A model generated the notes under the pieces. The model saw nothing but the letters and a program-made list of their open reading frames with translations. It did no database searches and had not been told where the DNA came from. This document shows positions 25,550-38,539 of a stretch of DNA of 64,000 nucleotides, piece by piece (position 1 is the first letter of the stretch; each line of letters begins with the position of its first letter). Origin of the DNA: Rhodotorula mucilaginosa (Eukaryota > Basidiomycota > Microbotryomycetes > Sporidiobolales > Sporidiobolaceae); assembly GCA_034406715.1 (NCBI GenBank), contig CP137870.1, positions 372,001-436,000 on the forward strand. The letters are read 5' to 3'. The position numbers and the translations under genes were made by a program.

Positions 25550-27668
25550 CTAGGTCTGCGCTGGTCTGGGTTCTACCGCCGTCTTCTCCTCTGACTGCTC
25601 CTCCGCATCAGTCTCTTCGGGGCTTTTCCGCCAAGAACGCCAATGGAGCGGCCCGCCGACCCAGATGACGATGGCAGGAAGGATGACCACAGTCAACCCG
25701 GCTGAGAGGATACAGATCGCAGTCCAGCCGCGCAAGATCCCGACGCCCGAGATGATTTGCCCGCCCACGATCGGTCCTGTGGCGATACTTGCGATCAGCA
25801 GCTGTACTGTGTGAGTAAGAATCTCCCGCGGACGTACCGATCAAGGAGCCGACGGAGAAGGCGAGGTTGAAAAGACTAAAGACATGCGCCGTCGTGATGG
25901 TCGGATTGCGCGCGGCGACGAGAGCGAGGTCGACGGTTGTTGGTGTGATGAACGCCGAGACGCCGACGCCTGTTGGGCAACAGTTCAGCGATTGACATCC
26001 CTCCGAAAGAGTGAACTTAGGTTGACGCACCGATCACGGCGAGGAAGAAGATGAAGAGCGCGAGGGGTCCCTTGATAATCAAGAGTGGGTACATCGGGAT
26101 ACACAAAAAGGTGCCGAAAGCCATGATCCACTTGGTTCCCCAGCGGTCGACGAGCTGCAGACGCAAAAGATCACGTCAGTAGGATTTCGCAATCGGGGGT
26201 GGGCAAGTGCACAAGCTACGTACCCAACCGGCTAGGGGCGACGCAAAGAATGTCGGAACCACGAATCCGAGGAAGACCAGTCCAGCCCCGAACGACGTCA
26301 ATCCGTATTCTTCCTCCAGGTACAGAGTCATGCCCGTGTCTTGGAGCGCCCCAACGATGAAACCGTTCAAGAACGTAAGTGCCATGGTCGTCATCGCCCG
26401 CGGGCTCTGGAGCATATGCCAGAGTCCGATCCAGTGAGACGGGATCTTGGCCTTGAGGTCCGCCGCGTGAGACTCGGCTGACGGATCGATCGCCGACTTG
26501 TTGAGCTGAGTCGCATGGGAGTCGTCGGAGGGATCGGACGCCGACTTGTCGACCTCGGTCTGCGAGGAAGCAGCCGCGACGGGCTCTCTCGGGTTTGTTG
26601 CAGCATCCGGAGCTATCACCGTTTTCTGAGAATCGATCGTCTTGGTCGGGTCGATAGTCTTGTGCGGATCCACGTAACCCGGCGCCTCAAAATTGGGGAT
26701 ATAGTGACCGGCGCGGATATACTTGATAGCGTTATGCTTCTCGATGATGAATAGACGGAGGATCAGGTCGACTCCGACGAGGATGAGGGAGAAGACGAAA
26801 GGGGCGCGGTAGCCCATTCGTGCATAGAGTACGCCGCCTGCGAATGGGTGGCAAGCATGAGTCTCTGGGCAATTCTGATCCGATTGGAAGTGCCAAACTC
26901 ACCAACTGGCGGTCCGATCGCCTGACCACACGAGAAACCGATCATGACGGCGCCGAGCACGGTCCCGACGCGTTCTTCCGACACAGAGTCGGTGATCAAG
27001 GCGCTGCACAATCATTCGTCAGGCAACGTTCGTCACTGTGTGACAAACTCGCGGTACTCACAGACCGATCGTCCAAAGTACGGTGCCGGAAAAGCCTTGG
27101 AGGATTCGGGCAACCACCATTAAAGCTGCGAGGGAGGCGTGACGGTTAATACAAGCTTCTCCGGCCGCGTGTAAGAACGACCCGGGACGTACCATACGAC
27201 TCGGCCTCCATGAAGAGTACCACTGCGCCTGCCATGAAGAGGAGACCGAGGAAGAGCGGGATCTGTCGATTCTTGTACTTCGCACCGACGACAGCGACGA
27301 CGGGACTCGAGACGATCAAGCCGCCGGCGTACGCCGAGACAAGCCAGCCCGTCTTGCCTCCGATGTCGCCATATCCAAGGGCCTGGAGGCGGAAGGGAAT
27401 GACCGGTACGGCAAGCGAATAGGACGAAAGATCCACGAGAACTGCGGAAGGATCGACGATTGTCAGCCGGGTGTGGCGGAAAACAGCGACCGTGCACAAA
27501 AAGGGAGAAATGCGCACCGCCAAAGCCGACGGCGAGTCCAATGAACCAGGTCGAGCTCCGGATCCGCAACAATACAGGCGCTCGGCGGTACTTGCTCTTG
27601 GGTCCGTCATCCCTAACGTCCTCCGCTGTCCTTGAAGCGCCAAGCAGAGCACGGACGCGTTCGAGCAT
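25550..27668 (-). CDS. Major facilitator superfamily transporter, DHA1/vesicular-amine-like
   Basis: Multi-pass membrane exporter of unknown substrate. Exons complement(join(25550..25806,25838..25969,26031..26154,26224..26837,26903..27003,27062..27125,27193..27441,27518..27668)), 563 aa. About 12 membrane segments are visible, including SLAVPVIPFRLQALGYGD, WLVSAYAGGLIVSSPVVAVV with the downstream RQIP loop, LQGFSGTVLWTIGLALITD and VGTVLGAVMIGFSCGQAIGP. Layout and these motifs recall fungal DHA1 transporters related to vesicular amine transporters (SLC18). The central cytosolic loop, about 100 residues between the two halves, carries internal repeats (KTIDPTKTIDSQKT; DPSDDSHATQ and DPSAESHAAD). 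The C-terminus is short, acidic and cytosolic. Drug, polyamine or metabolite export are all possible; nothing nearby fixes the substrate. Confidence 0.85.
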
Positions 27669-28798
27669 CCCTCTTAGCGCTAGTCTATATAAGCGTCGAG
27701 CTGCGAATGCCCTGGCGTTGCTTGAAGAGGGACGAGTGTCGGCTCAGCCTGAGCCTGACGTCGAGGTGTCTGTCGATCGAGACGTGCTCAGGAGGGGGCG
27801 GCGGTCGGTCTAGCACGGTAGAGTAAAAGCTATGCTAAGTAGAGCGCTGCACCACGATGACTGTCCATGCGAATGTGAAGAGGAGGAGGGCGAAAGAGAG
27901 CCGCTCAGGCCGCCTCCATGCGGCAGCTTGCTCGACTCGCACCAGGAGCCGACGGCGGCTCAAAGTCCCCGACTCTTCCCCGAAGCTCGCTTCCCTGCGG
28001 CCATGCATCGGGTCGGAGGGCGACGCGGGTGAAGCTCTTCAAGGTGATGAACGCAAGTCTCCGTCCCGCAAACCTATAAATACAGCTCAGACCGGGAATA
28101 TCGACAGCGGAGCCTGTCTCTCCGAAATGGCACGAAAAAGGACCGGCGGAATCGCGCCGGCGCAAGAAATGGTTGTCCGTCCGGTGCGGCGGAGGCTCAA
28201 ATAGCCTTGCCATCGCAGTATCCATACGCAGCGAGAGATCAAGATCCTGAACGAGATCGACGGACCGGAGTTGTGACTAGCGGAAATGGGTACACATGTT
28301 CAAAGGAATTTGCGCGACCCAAAGCGACCCGCTCTTACCTTGACCCAGATGCGATGCTGGTCGCCTACTCTCGAGCCATGCCAAGAACACTTTTGTTACA
28401 ATGTATCCTAGCGAGCGCACATAAGGATTAGCACACAAGCGGAGTCAGTTTACCGCAGCTGCGAAACGATGTTTCCAGCCGTGCGGCGCGGTGGCGAAAA
28501 AGCCTGATGCAGACGGCGAGCGAGTGTAGCTCATATCCTGCCGCCCAGCGCGCACGTCAAGTGGCAGCACGCGTAGAAACCGAAACGAGTGGCGCAATGC
28601 GATCGCTCGACAGCAAAAGCTGCTTTTGTGTCGATGAAGATCGACACCTTTCGGAAACGCGATTTCGGATCTCGCGAAAGCGTCGGCGCGCGCCAGCTGT
28701 TGCTTGGTGTTATTTCGTCATCTCAATTCCTTTCTATCTACGTACGAACGAATGCGGGAGATATTTTCGTTGGCGGGTCCCGAGGTGGAAGACGAGAC
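27669..28798. other. Intergenic, MFS gene upstream region and RIB4 3' side
   Basis: 1.1 kb holding the MFS promoter (minus strand) and, on the plus strand, the TATAAATA site and micro-ORF listed separately. No other supported gene. Confidence 0.4.
28075..28204 (+). other. TATA-like box followed by a 25-codon micro-ORF
   Basis: TATAAATA at 28075-28082 precedes an ATG at 28127 by 45 bp. The ORF 28127-28204 encodes MARKRTGGIAPAQ and a basic tail. A GTGCGG inside it and a CGCAG near 28237 would also allow a two-exon, 33-residue version. No known family; may be noise. Confidence 0.2.
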
Positions 28799-29639
<841 letters not shown>

Positions 29640-30866
29640 TTTGGCGAATCTACTTGGCTGGTTTGAAGGTCGGCAATCGGGGTGAGATGAAGGACCGTCG
29701 GCGACGACGAATTCCGGCTTCCGAGCCGAGGCTGCCCCTCGGGCCAACACCACACCCGCTTCAACCTGACCACGCTGCTCTGATTGTTCGCAAGCTCTTA
29801 CGAACTTCGAGAACGTCGCCCTCGACCCGACTACCGAAAGCGCCTCCAGCCTGCGCCCGTCTCGTCATTGCCGAACATCTCTTCGCGGTTCCTTGCCGGC
29901 GTTCACCTGGGAGGTGGCTATGATGTGGACCGAGCCAACTCTCAGCCTGCTTTTTGGTACCAATGTACTGCTTTGCTCCGCTCGTGGTGTGCTCCGACGT
30001 GCAGCGCTCCTTCCGTCGCTGTTCAATACGACAGGCTTTGTCAACAGGCTTTGAAGGGCCCTTTTCCACGGCGCCGGGATCATCAATGACGGCCAGCCTG
30101 CGTCGAGTCGGCTGCAGGACGAATGCGCCAAGCTACTTCGCGAATCTAGAGGTCGAGGCGGACAGCGATGTCTTCCCGGACTCGACACGCCGCGTTCGCT
30201 CACACCCCAAACGCTCGCACAAGTCGCGGAATCGCGACATTGCTGATAAGCTAGCGACGTTGCAAAGAGGTTCGTCCTCTTTGGCGTCTAGCTCTCAATC
30301 CCTCGTGAATGGACTTGCGGCCGCCTCGAGCCCCGAAAACTGCAGATTGCCTGTCCATCTCTCTTCTTTCACCAGCTCCGCGCTGATCAATTTCTCTTCT
30401 CGCGTTACAGTCTATCCTGTATGATCTGCACCAAAGGCAATCAGTTCGGGCCTGCAAGAACATCAGGCAAGAAGGGAGGAGCGTGGAGCAGAGGCGTCGG
30501 CAGCACCTCACCCGAACCGACGGATTGCAGTAATCCTCCTTTCCTTCGGCGGTATGTTCAGCGCTCTTTGAGGACTAGCATCTCTTTTATAAAGACGCCG
30601 TCTCCTCACGACTCGCATGACCAGCGGCTGCACCATCGGAGCGGGTTGTGAGCTTCGTTCCAAGTTGTCGCAAGCTCGAATCCCTTCCTCTGGTGCGCTC
30701 GCGCATCAGCGTGTGGTCATCAGGACAACCGTATTTTCATGTCGCAGACCTGTACCAAGCTCCCCAAGCGTTCCCAACCTTCCAAGCGTGCCGTTCCTCC
30801 CAGACGTTCTAAAACCTGCCGAGCGTCAAACGCGAGCTCGACCTCCAGATGATCGCCGCGGCTACA
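29640..30866. other. Intergenic, RIB4 upstream region and F-box-like gene 3' side
   Basis: 1.2 kb. A plus-strand TTTTATAAAG at about 30586-30595 lies some 25 bp before an ATG at 30617 whose 120-codon frame overlaps the 3' end of the minus-strand LRR gene; I do not accept it as a gene. Nothing else identified. Confidence 0.4.
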
Positions 30867-32388
30867 TCAATAGTACCACGATTCGGATTCGGATTCCGAT
30901 TCCAAGTTTGAGTCATCTTCGTCTTCGTCTTCTTCCTCGTCAGAGTTACGGTCATCGGCGTAACGCCGACCTTCATTGATGCCGCGATAGGCGCCGGTCC
31001 CCCGACTGCGGATCATCAAGTCCAGCTCGTCAAGGTCGCGCTGCATGCGATTGAGGGCTTTCTCGACACGGAGGGCGCTCGCAATGGTCCCGTTGACTTT
31101 GATCTTGCGGCGTTTGCACAAAGATACGAGCTGTCGAAAAGTCCCCACGCGGAAATTTTTGTTCCATTCGGGGCGGTCCCAAATGTGCATGTAGTTGCGG
31201 ATCAGCGCGATCTGGCGTTCCCACGACCTCGGGAGCTTGTCGTAGTGGGCTTTGTAGCCAACTCGGCACGTCAGGTTGTCGAAGTGCAGTTCCTCAAGAT
31301 CCGCGAGTTTGCCGCGCTGCAAGGCTTCGTAGAAGGGTTGAAGGGAGAATTCGCTGTTAGGGCCGAGCTCGAAGCGGCGGAGCGGCAGGTCGCAGATACG
31401 TTCAATGTCAGTCGGCGCGAGGTGGTGCCACTCTCCGACGAGCTTGAGACGGTGAAGGTTCGTCAGCTGCGCTAGTTTGTCCGGGAGCGTCCACTCTTTC
31501 TTGGGGACGCCGACGAGGACAAGCTCGTGCAGCGAGGCGGGGTTCTGCAGTGCGTCCAGGGCGCCCGCAGAATCGGGGACGGGGCTCGTGCTGCTGAGTT
31601 GGAGGCGGCGAAGGTTGGGGAAAGAAGCGATCAACTGCAAAACGCTTGAAAGGCCATCTTGCGGCAAATCGATGTCGAGATCGGTGATGTCAGCCCACGA
31701 GGGCAGCTCTTTCTTGCTCTTGATCCGACCGGTCGGTGTCTCGGCGCTGCGCAAGTCGAGCGCGAGTTGGTTCAAGCTCTTGAGGTCGTTGAGGAGCGAC
31801 CAGTTCGACGGATGGTACGGGTCTTTGCGGCCTCCGGTCGTGCACGTCAGGTCGAGCTTACGCAGGTGCCTCGGCAGGAGACTGTTCTTAGTGCCGTGCA
31901 GGATGAGCTCGAAGACTTGACTCGCGAGGTCGGCGAGCGCGAGCTTTTTCAGGTTCGGCGTGCGGCCGAGCAACCCCGTCAACGTCGCCACGTCGAGCTC
32001 TTCCGGTTTGAGCTGGACGACAAGCTCTTTGTAAAGCTGTCCGAGATGCGTCTGCCTCTCGGTGAGCTCGAAGAAGCGAGCGAGACGTGCGCGCGAGTCG
32101 ATGCGGATGGAGCGCCACGCGAACCGGTCGTAGAACGGGCACAGGGCGCGGTAGATCGGTCCGGACGGCCGCTGCTTGGCCCAGGCGTCGTCAAAGATCA
32201 TGTCGAGTAGCTCTGTCGGCAGCTTCGAGAGGCGGTCGGGCGGTGCGGGCATGGCGGGAGCCTGATGACAGACGCGGTATCTAGTCAGGACCGGACAAGG
32301 AGTTTGGGGCGCTCGGAAGCAGTGAAAGGGGGCGTACCGGGTCGCTCATGATCTCTTGTGGACCGCTGGTTCCAGCCTCCGCGGACAT
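30867..32388 (-). CDS. F-box-like / leucine-rich-repeat protein
   Basis: Probable substrate receptor of an SCF-type ubiquitin ligase. Exons complement(join(30867..32261,32338..32388)), 481 aa. The short first exon (MSAEAGTSGPQEIMSDP) was recovered by splicing at GTACGC/ATCAG with a CTGACT branch-like site; an internal ATG at 32250-32252 could be a shorter start. The F-box-like motif is RLSKLPTELLDMIFDDAW near residue 27. At least eight irregular leucine-rich repeats follow (LGRTPNLKKLALADL, IASFPNLRRLQLSSTS, LAQLTNLHRLKLVGEW). The C-terminus is acidic and Ser/Glu-rich (DEEEDEDEDD). Genes of this kind are numerous and fast-evolving in basidiomycetes, so the target is unknown. Confidence 0.75.
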
Positions 32389-32612
32389 CAAACGGAAAGA
32401 AGGGAGCCGAGAGTAGTAAACGAAGGGAGAAACGCAAAAAGGGGGCAAGCAGCCCTCCCCCATATCGCGCCTTGGGACGATCTACAGCCTCTAGCCTCTC
32501 CTTCAGTAAGTAGTAGAGTTACAATGTTTTTATTGCGCGTTGCGAAAAAACGATCAATGCCATCGTGCGAGGGGAAATCCTCCCATTCCCCCTCGCCGCG
32601 AGTCACGTCAGT

Positions 32613-35028
32613 CTAGTGGTGGCCCTCGCGCCGCCTCGGTGCAGCCCGGAGAACTGTCGAACAGGAAGGTGGGTCAGCATCGGTACAAGGCTTGAAGGTC
32701 TTGGGAAGACTATAAGAGACTCACTGTCGTCTACTCGCAGGATCATCTCGGCCGCCTCGCTCGCCGACAGGATCACTTGCCGCTTGAGCTTGTACGACTC
32801 TGTCACGCCGCACTCGTGCATCGAGCCGACCACGCCCTTCTCCATATCTGTGCGCACAAGCATTCATCAAGTTAGCCAATCGTCGAACCCTCGTGGGAAG
32901 AGTATAATCGCAACGTTGGCGACACTGTGAGGACGACCCGACGCACCCAGACCGGCATCTTTTCGGCCCTCGTAATGTGCCGCCCGGAGCTTGGCCACCA
33001 GATCCGACGAGTCGTAACCAGCGTTGTCCGCCAAGATTGTCGGGATCTGCGCGCGCGCAAAGTCGTCGTCGCCCAAAGTTCAGCCCAACCGGAAGAAGAA
33101 AGAACCCAAAAGTCAGACGGCAACCACAACCGACGACGACTCACCTGCCGCAAAGCCCTCGCAAACGCCTCGACCGCCAACGCCTTCTTCCCCTCGGTCG
33201 TCTTGGCCTCCTCATCGACCGCGACCGCCATCGCCATCTCTGCACACCCGCCACCGAGGACGACCCTCGTCTCTTTGACCGTCTGCGAGAGGACCGACAG
33301 CGCGTCGTGCAGGGACCGGTCGGCTTCTTCGATCATTTGCCCGGTCGCGCCGCGGAGGACGACGGTGCAGGCTTCGCCGGCGGCGACTCCCGAGAATTTG
33401 ATCAGCTGCGCCCAGTCATCATCGACGAGTCAGTTTCTTCTCATGCAAAAATAAACACGTATAGGATAAGTGGGGCTCACCTTGTCCTCGCCAATCATAA
33501 TCTCCTCGATGACGTCGCACTGTCCCAGCTTGACCGCCTGCGGGTCATCGAACGTGCTCGCAATCTCACCGCCAGTGACGAGCGCCAACCGCTCGACGCC
33601 TTCAAAGTCGGCATGCTCGATCGACATGATGCCCGCCTCGGCCAGCAACGACTCGGGGTAGTTGTAGATCAACTGCCGGTTGACGAAGCACGTGACGCCG
33701 TGGGCCTTGATCTTGGCGACTTTGGCCTTCATCTTTTCGCGCTCGGCGCGCTCGAGTTCGGCGAGCTTGCCGGTCGAGTCGACCTTGACGCGCGCGCCAA
33801 AGATCTTGATCTTGTCCGTGTCCATCGCTGGCGAGACGCGCGCGTATCAACTCCCGGGTCAGTTTCTTGCTCAAATACAGCCTCCGAAGAGCTGCGAAGA
33901 AAAAACACCGCCCGACTCACGAGTGTTGGCGATCATGATCTTGGCGTTCTCCATGCGGTGCGGGCAGTTGACGCCAATCTTCTTGTCGAGGATAAAGCCC
34001 TCGTCGAGGTACGAGTCGGTGAGTTTGCCTCCCTGCTTCTTGATGATCTGGATGTGGTCGAGGTCGGTCGAGCCCTTGAGGCGCAAGACGGCGCTGACGG
34101 CGAGTTCGGCAAAGTAGTCCTTGTCGGCGGCGAGGACCTTGGACGAGAGGGTCGTGCGCGCGATCGCGAGCAGGTCCTCGCGGAACTGGGCCGGGTTCTT
34201 GCTGCAAGTCGGTCGGGTTCCGCCATTTGAAAGCGTCAGCTGGGGGAATATGGGGGTGTGTGAGAGTGGGAAGAGGCGAAATCCTGCGCACCCGTGGTCT
34301 TCGGCGGCGTTTTCGAGTGCGGCGAGCGCAGCCTTGCTAGCGATGCGGAAGCCTTCGATGACGCTGTCGGGCATCGGGGTCGGGGAGCAACGTAGGGTCA
34401 GCTATGCTACACGCATGCTGTGATCCAGCAGGAACATGGAGGAGGAACATGGAGCGCACGTCTGCGGGTGGACGCGCTGAATGGTGACAAGCTTCTCTGC
34501 CTCGCGCAGGATCTCGGACGAGAGGACGGTGACCGAGGTCGTGCCTGTGTGATCAGTGTCAGTCCCTGTGGACAGCTCTGGCTTTGCTCGCTCGCGCGGG
34601 GAAACCACGCACCGTCGCCGACTTCGTCGTCCTGGACTTTCGAGATGTTGACCAAGATTTTCGCGGCGGGGTTGTCGAGCGCGATGGATTTGAGGATGGT
34701 GGCGCCGTCGTTGGTGACGGTAATCTCTCCCGTCGACGTCGAGTGGAGGATCTTGTTCATGCCCTTGGGTCCGAGGGTCGACTTGACGAGGTCTCCGAGA
34801 GCGAGGGCGCCGACGAACGACGAGAGACGGGCCTGGCGGGAGGGCGTCGAGGGTTAGCTGGTGCGAATGATCTCTATAGAGGAGACTACTTGCATTCTCT
34901 GCGCGTTCTTGAGTTGCCTGAGTTTGAGTGGTTGCCAGGTGCAGATGAAGTGAACAAAGTCAGCGTCGCTCTCCTGTGATGGACGGGTGGGATGGACTCG
35001 CCTCTGGGTTGAGGATATTCGCTGCCAT
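32613..35028 (-). CDS. CCT2: Chaperonin CCT/TRiC subunit beta
   Basis: Cytosolic group II chaperonin subunit that folds actin, tubulin and other proteins. Exons complement(join(32613..32653,32725..32847,32947..33046,33145..33405,33481..33827,33921..34201,34292..34363,34460..34544,34613..34832,34894..34917,35002..35028)), 526 aa, the expected length. Nucleotide-binding motifs: [36 protein letters not shown] and [10 protein letters not shown]. The apical region carries [16 protein letters not shown], typical of the beta subunit, and the C-terminus is [13 protein letters not shown]. The start of the protein is only recovered if the first two introns are GC-AG (donors GCGAGT at 35001 and GCAAGT at 34893), which define a 24-nt exon encoding ATQEREN-like residues ATQERAEN. 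This matches the conserved N-terminus of beta subunits. Confidence 0.95.
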
Positions 35029-35175
35029 TCTATTGTCCTTGGCTCTGCTCAGACTCTAGACGTGCAGAGTCGAGGTGGAGCTCAACCCGCGTTTCTCCCC
35101 ATGTTCGACTTTGGCTTTTCACTGCTCAAGGCAAGGACTCCTGTAGAGTCTCGAATTGCCGATCAATAGAACAGC

Positions 35176-36457
35176 ATGGCCACAAACGACTCGCGCTGGC
35201 TGCCCCTCGAGTCGTGCGTCCCCTCGCCTGCTTCACCTGCAGCAACTCGCTGACTTCTCCCTCACGAAACCTGCTCAACCTGGCTATTGAATGCTATACT
35301 TGCTACTGCTGCGCGCGCCACACAGCAACCCAGACTCGTTCAACCGCTGGTCCGCATCTCTCGGACTCGACACCTCGCCCCCGAACGGCTACCGCTTTGC
35401 CGACATCTGGGGGCTCGACCCCGACCTCCTCCAGTTTGTCAAGCAACCCGTCAAGGCCGTGTTGATGCTCTTCCCCGTCACCGCCGAATACGAAGCCATG
35501 CGCAAGGAGCAGGACCAGCAGGTCCTCGAACATGGAGTCGAGGGCGTCGAGGACGTCATCTACTTCAAGCAGACCAGTCGAGTCGCCTTACCCACCTTCG
35601 ACTGTGGTCCTTCGGAACTCCGGGTCTGACTGATCCGGAATGCGCACACTCTCGCAGTCGCCAACGCGTGCGGAACCTTTGCCTTGCTGCACGCCCTCGC
35701 CAATACCGACGTCCCGCTCAGTGAGGCACAACAACCATCCTCCTCGTTGCCTCATACTTGGGGTCCTCTTCCAAAGCGGACGCTGATTCTTTTGACCCGC
35801 CCGCGGCTCACAGAGGAAGGTCCCTTGACTGAGCTCTTCTCTCAATGTCACGACAAGGTGCGCGGGTGTTCCCCCTCGACCGGAGGCCACCGCGGCAATT
35901 CGAGCCTTCCGAGACTCGCCAAAACTGACCCCTTTTCCATCGGCAATATCCCCGGAACAATCTCAAAAGACTCCGCTCGAACGCGCTCAACTCTTGACGA
36001 CCGCCAACGAGCTCGAACGGGTCCATGAAGAGACGGCCCAGGGGGGTCAAACTGCCGTGAGTCTTTCTAGTTTGAGTTCCGTCTTCCATACGCGCGTCGG
36101 CGCTCGCCCGCGCATGGGATCAAGGAGAGAGCGGAGGCAGAGGAGTTTGAAACGCACGCGTCTTCGCTCCCCCGTGGCGCGACGTTGCTTCGCGGGCGTG
36201 GAACCTGAAAAAAGCACCTCCCCTCCCGCCGCTGACAAGCTTCGTTTTTTTTGGTTGACTGACTGAACCCCCCGTGGTGCCCAATTGTTCTCGTACAGGC
36301 TCCCGCCCTCGAAGCCGACACCGATCTGCACTTTGTCACCTTTGTCAACCACGACGGGTACCTGATCGAGCTCGACGGGAGGCGCAACAGTCCCATCAAC
36401 CATGGCAAGATTGAGAAGGACTTGCTCGAGGTGCGTTGCTCGGGCCAACGGCCGAGG

Positions 36458-36489
<32 letters not shown>

Positions 36490-36640
36490 AGGAGATCCCA
36501 GTCCTGTGTTGACACGCGGCCCCTCCGGAACTAACTTGCTGCAGGACACGGTCAAGGTCGTCAAGCGGATCATGGACCTGACGCAGAGTATCCAATTCAA
36601 CCTCGTCGCCCTCAGTCCCGCCACCGAGGAAGACGAGTAG
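35176..36640 (+). CDS. YUH1: Ubiquitin C-terminal hydrolase, UCH-L3/Yuh1 type
   Basis: Cysteine deubiquitinase that trims small adducts from the ubiquitin C-terminus. Exons join(35176..35213,35326..35576,35658..35720,35814..35857,35970..36056,36299..36430,36545..36640), 236 aa, the usual size. It begins MATNDSRWLPLESNPDSFNR. The active-site Cys is in IANACGTFALLHAL. The catalytic His is in HFVTFVNHDGYLIELDGR, and the catalytic Asp is the D of LDGR. Between them lies the crossover-loop region around the fourth exon. Two junctions are less certain: donor GTCGAG at 35577 and an AAAAG acceptor at 35969. Both keep the frame and the family pattern. The sixth intron carries a GA microsatellite. Confidence 0.9.
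36457..36483. repeat. (GA)n microsatellite
   Basis: About 13 GA units in the last intron of the UCH gene, close to its 5' splice site. Confidence 0.85.
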
Positions 36641-37076
36641 CAGTAGCATCAGTACATCTGCCGATCGCGACTCGACTCGAGCCGTTCCCCGGTCTCCCTC
36701 CCCCTCTCCCCTTACACCCTGCGCTGCGGGCTCGGGGTCCACCACCGCCGCATGCATGTAGATTAGAATACTCTCTCGACCACTCCCCGCCCGGCCCCGG
36801 CCCTGAGACTGCTGCCCTTCCCTTACCTGCCCTCGATGGCTGCTACGGGCGGGCGGGCGAGTCCGCCTGTAACGCTGATCCCAAACAACTCCTGCCTTCC
36901 GAGCTCTTTCTCCTTTTCAGGCCTGACTCTCACTTGCTAGAGTGCAGGAAACGTAATGAAGCCATTGCAATGCATCGGCCTGGGGGGACGGGAGGGAAAA
37001 GCGTAGTGTAGCAACAGAGGGGATATCACGGGGTCGGAATAAGAAGGGCGGCCGGGGGCGGGGGTGGCGGCCAGAG
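36641..37076. other. Convergent 3' regions
   Basis: 436 bp between convergent genes (UCH on plus, UTP11 on minus). It must contain both 3' ends. No coding frame supported. Confidence 0.5.
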
Positions 37077-38539
37077 TTATCGCTTTCGTTGAGTCTTGAA
37101 TTTCTGCGATGCGGACAAGACAGACAGCGGTCAGGACACACGGCCAAGCGGGGAGAGCGAAGCACACCACTCGACGGAGAAGGGGGGAAGAGGAGGAGAA
37201 CAAAGGACAACGCAAAACTCACCCAGACCCTGGCGCCAGTCGCGACTCCCTCGTCGGCCATCGGCAACTTGCCCTCGTTCTCCTCCTCTGCACTCTTCTT
37301 GGCCCCTTTCACTCCCTGCATCCACCACTCGTCCTCCTTGGCCACTTTATCCCCCTTCTGCTTCACCACCACCTCCTTCTTCGTACCTTTACCCATCAAA
37401 TGCCGTTGGAGTTCGAGTTCCCTCGAAGCTCGGAGCAATTGAGCGAGGCGGGCTTCGCGCGCGACGAGGTGTTGTTCGAGTTTGGAACGGTGAGAGGCGG
37501 CCGAGTGGGCGACTTCGGTCGCGAAGAGGGACAATTCGGCGGTGGTGGCGGCATCGGCGGCGGCGGCTGCTGCTTTGCCCTTGCCTTTACTCTTCCTGGT
37601 TCCGGCGCTAGTCCCGGAAGTACCGGCATCGAGCGCGAGAGGGAGCGCCGTCGGCGTCGAGCGCTTTTGCAGCAGCGAAGACACGTCGGCTTGTCGGACT
37701 GGACGCGGGCAAGCCAAAACATTTCCGTGTGAAGATCAGCGACCGGGGCGATCAGATTCTCAAACACTTATCACTCTGATGATGAAACTCACCGGCTTCG
37801 ATGCTGTCGGTAAAGACGACGTGGTTCCGTTTCGAGCCCGACCCCGAAGCGACTGGACCCTCGTCATCGTCGTCGTACATGTCCCAATCGTCCATGTACG
37901 AGTCCTCGTCGTATACGGGAGTTGCAGTAGCGCCAGAAACTGGTGAAGGCAGGGCATCGTCGACCAACATAGCGAGTTGCTCTTTCAGTTTCCGGACCCG
38001 CTGCGGAGAGAAAAGGGGGTCTTGTCAGCCGGGGAAGACGCCAATGAGAATGGAGGGGGACTGACGCCTTGTTCCATGGTGGCTTGCATGCGGATATAGG
38101 TGGCGTCTTGAGTCTTGAGCGCCTTGACGAGGTCGGTCGGCAACGGTTCGTTCCCTCTCGACTGGACATGGATCCCTTTCTGTTTCCGGTGAGGGTAGAG
38201 AGGTTAGCTGGTGACAGCCTCATGGCCCACAAGAGAGAGACTGGCTTGCCTTTGTCTTGGACTTGATCATGCCAAAGTAGAACTCGTCCTTGTTTTTGAA
38301 GGCGGCCTTTTCGCGCAGTTTCTGGATCCGGTCCTCCTTGGAGTGGAAGTCCCTCGCTCGCTTGACATAGTCCTGGTGCTTCTCGAGGTGACCGAGTCGT
38401 TTCCGATGCGCGGGCTGGGCTCGTTCCCTGGAGGCATGGGGACTCGAGGTCAGCTACACACGAGAGAGAGAGAGAGTCGCGGACTAGAGACTGACCTGTG
38501 CTGCCTCTTTTGCTCGTTGAGTTTGAGTTTGGTGACCAT
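37077..38539 (-). CDS. UTP11: U3 snoRNP / SSU processome protein Utp11
   Basis: Nucleolar factor for 18S rRNA maturation. Exons complement(join(37077..37103,37223..37698,37793..38000,38066..38179,38250..38427,38496..38539)), 348 aa. The conserved N-terminal half reads NEQKRQHRERAQPAHRKRLG, LEKHQDYVKRARDFHSKEDR, LREKAAFKNKDEFYFGMIKS, then KKGIHVQSRGNEPLPTDLVK and LKTQDATYIRMQATMEQG. A D/E-rich linker and a long basic helical region follow. The 27-nt last exon gives KFKTQRKR, matching the WK.QRKR end of the family. The intron at 38180-38249 uses a GC-AG boundary (GCAAGC), needed to keep TKKGIHV in frame. Longer than budding-yeast Utp11 (250 aa) because of a low-complexity insert of about 90 residues. 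Confidence 0.9.

Noticed and set aside
30617-30979. 120-codon plus-strand ORF behind a TATA-like sequence
   Set aside because: Overlaps the 3' end of the minus-strand LRR gene, low-complexity Pro/Arg content, no homology seen. The TATA-like match may be chance in a T-rich stretch.
32977-34230. 417-codon plus-strand ORF opposite CCT2
   Set aside because: Antisense shadow that ignores the well-supported CCT2 introns.
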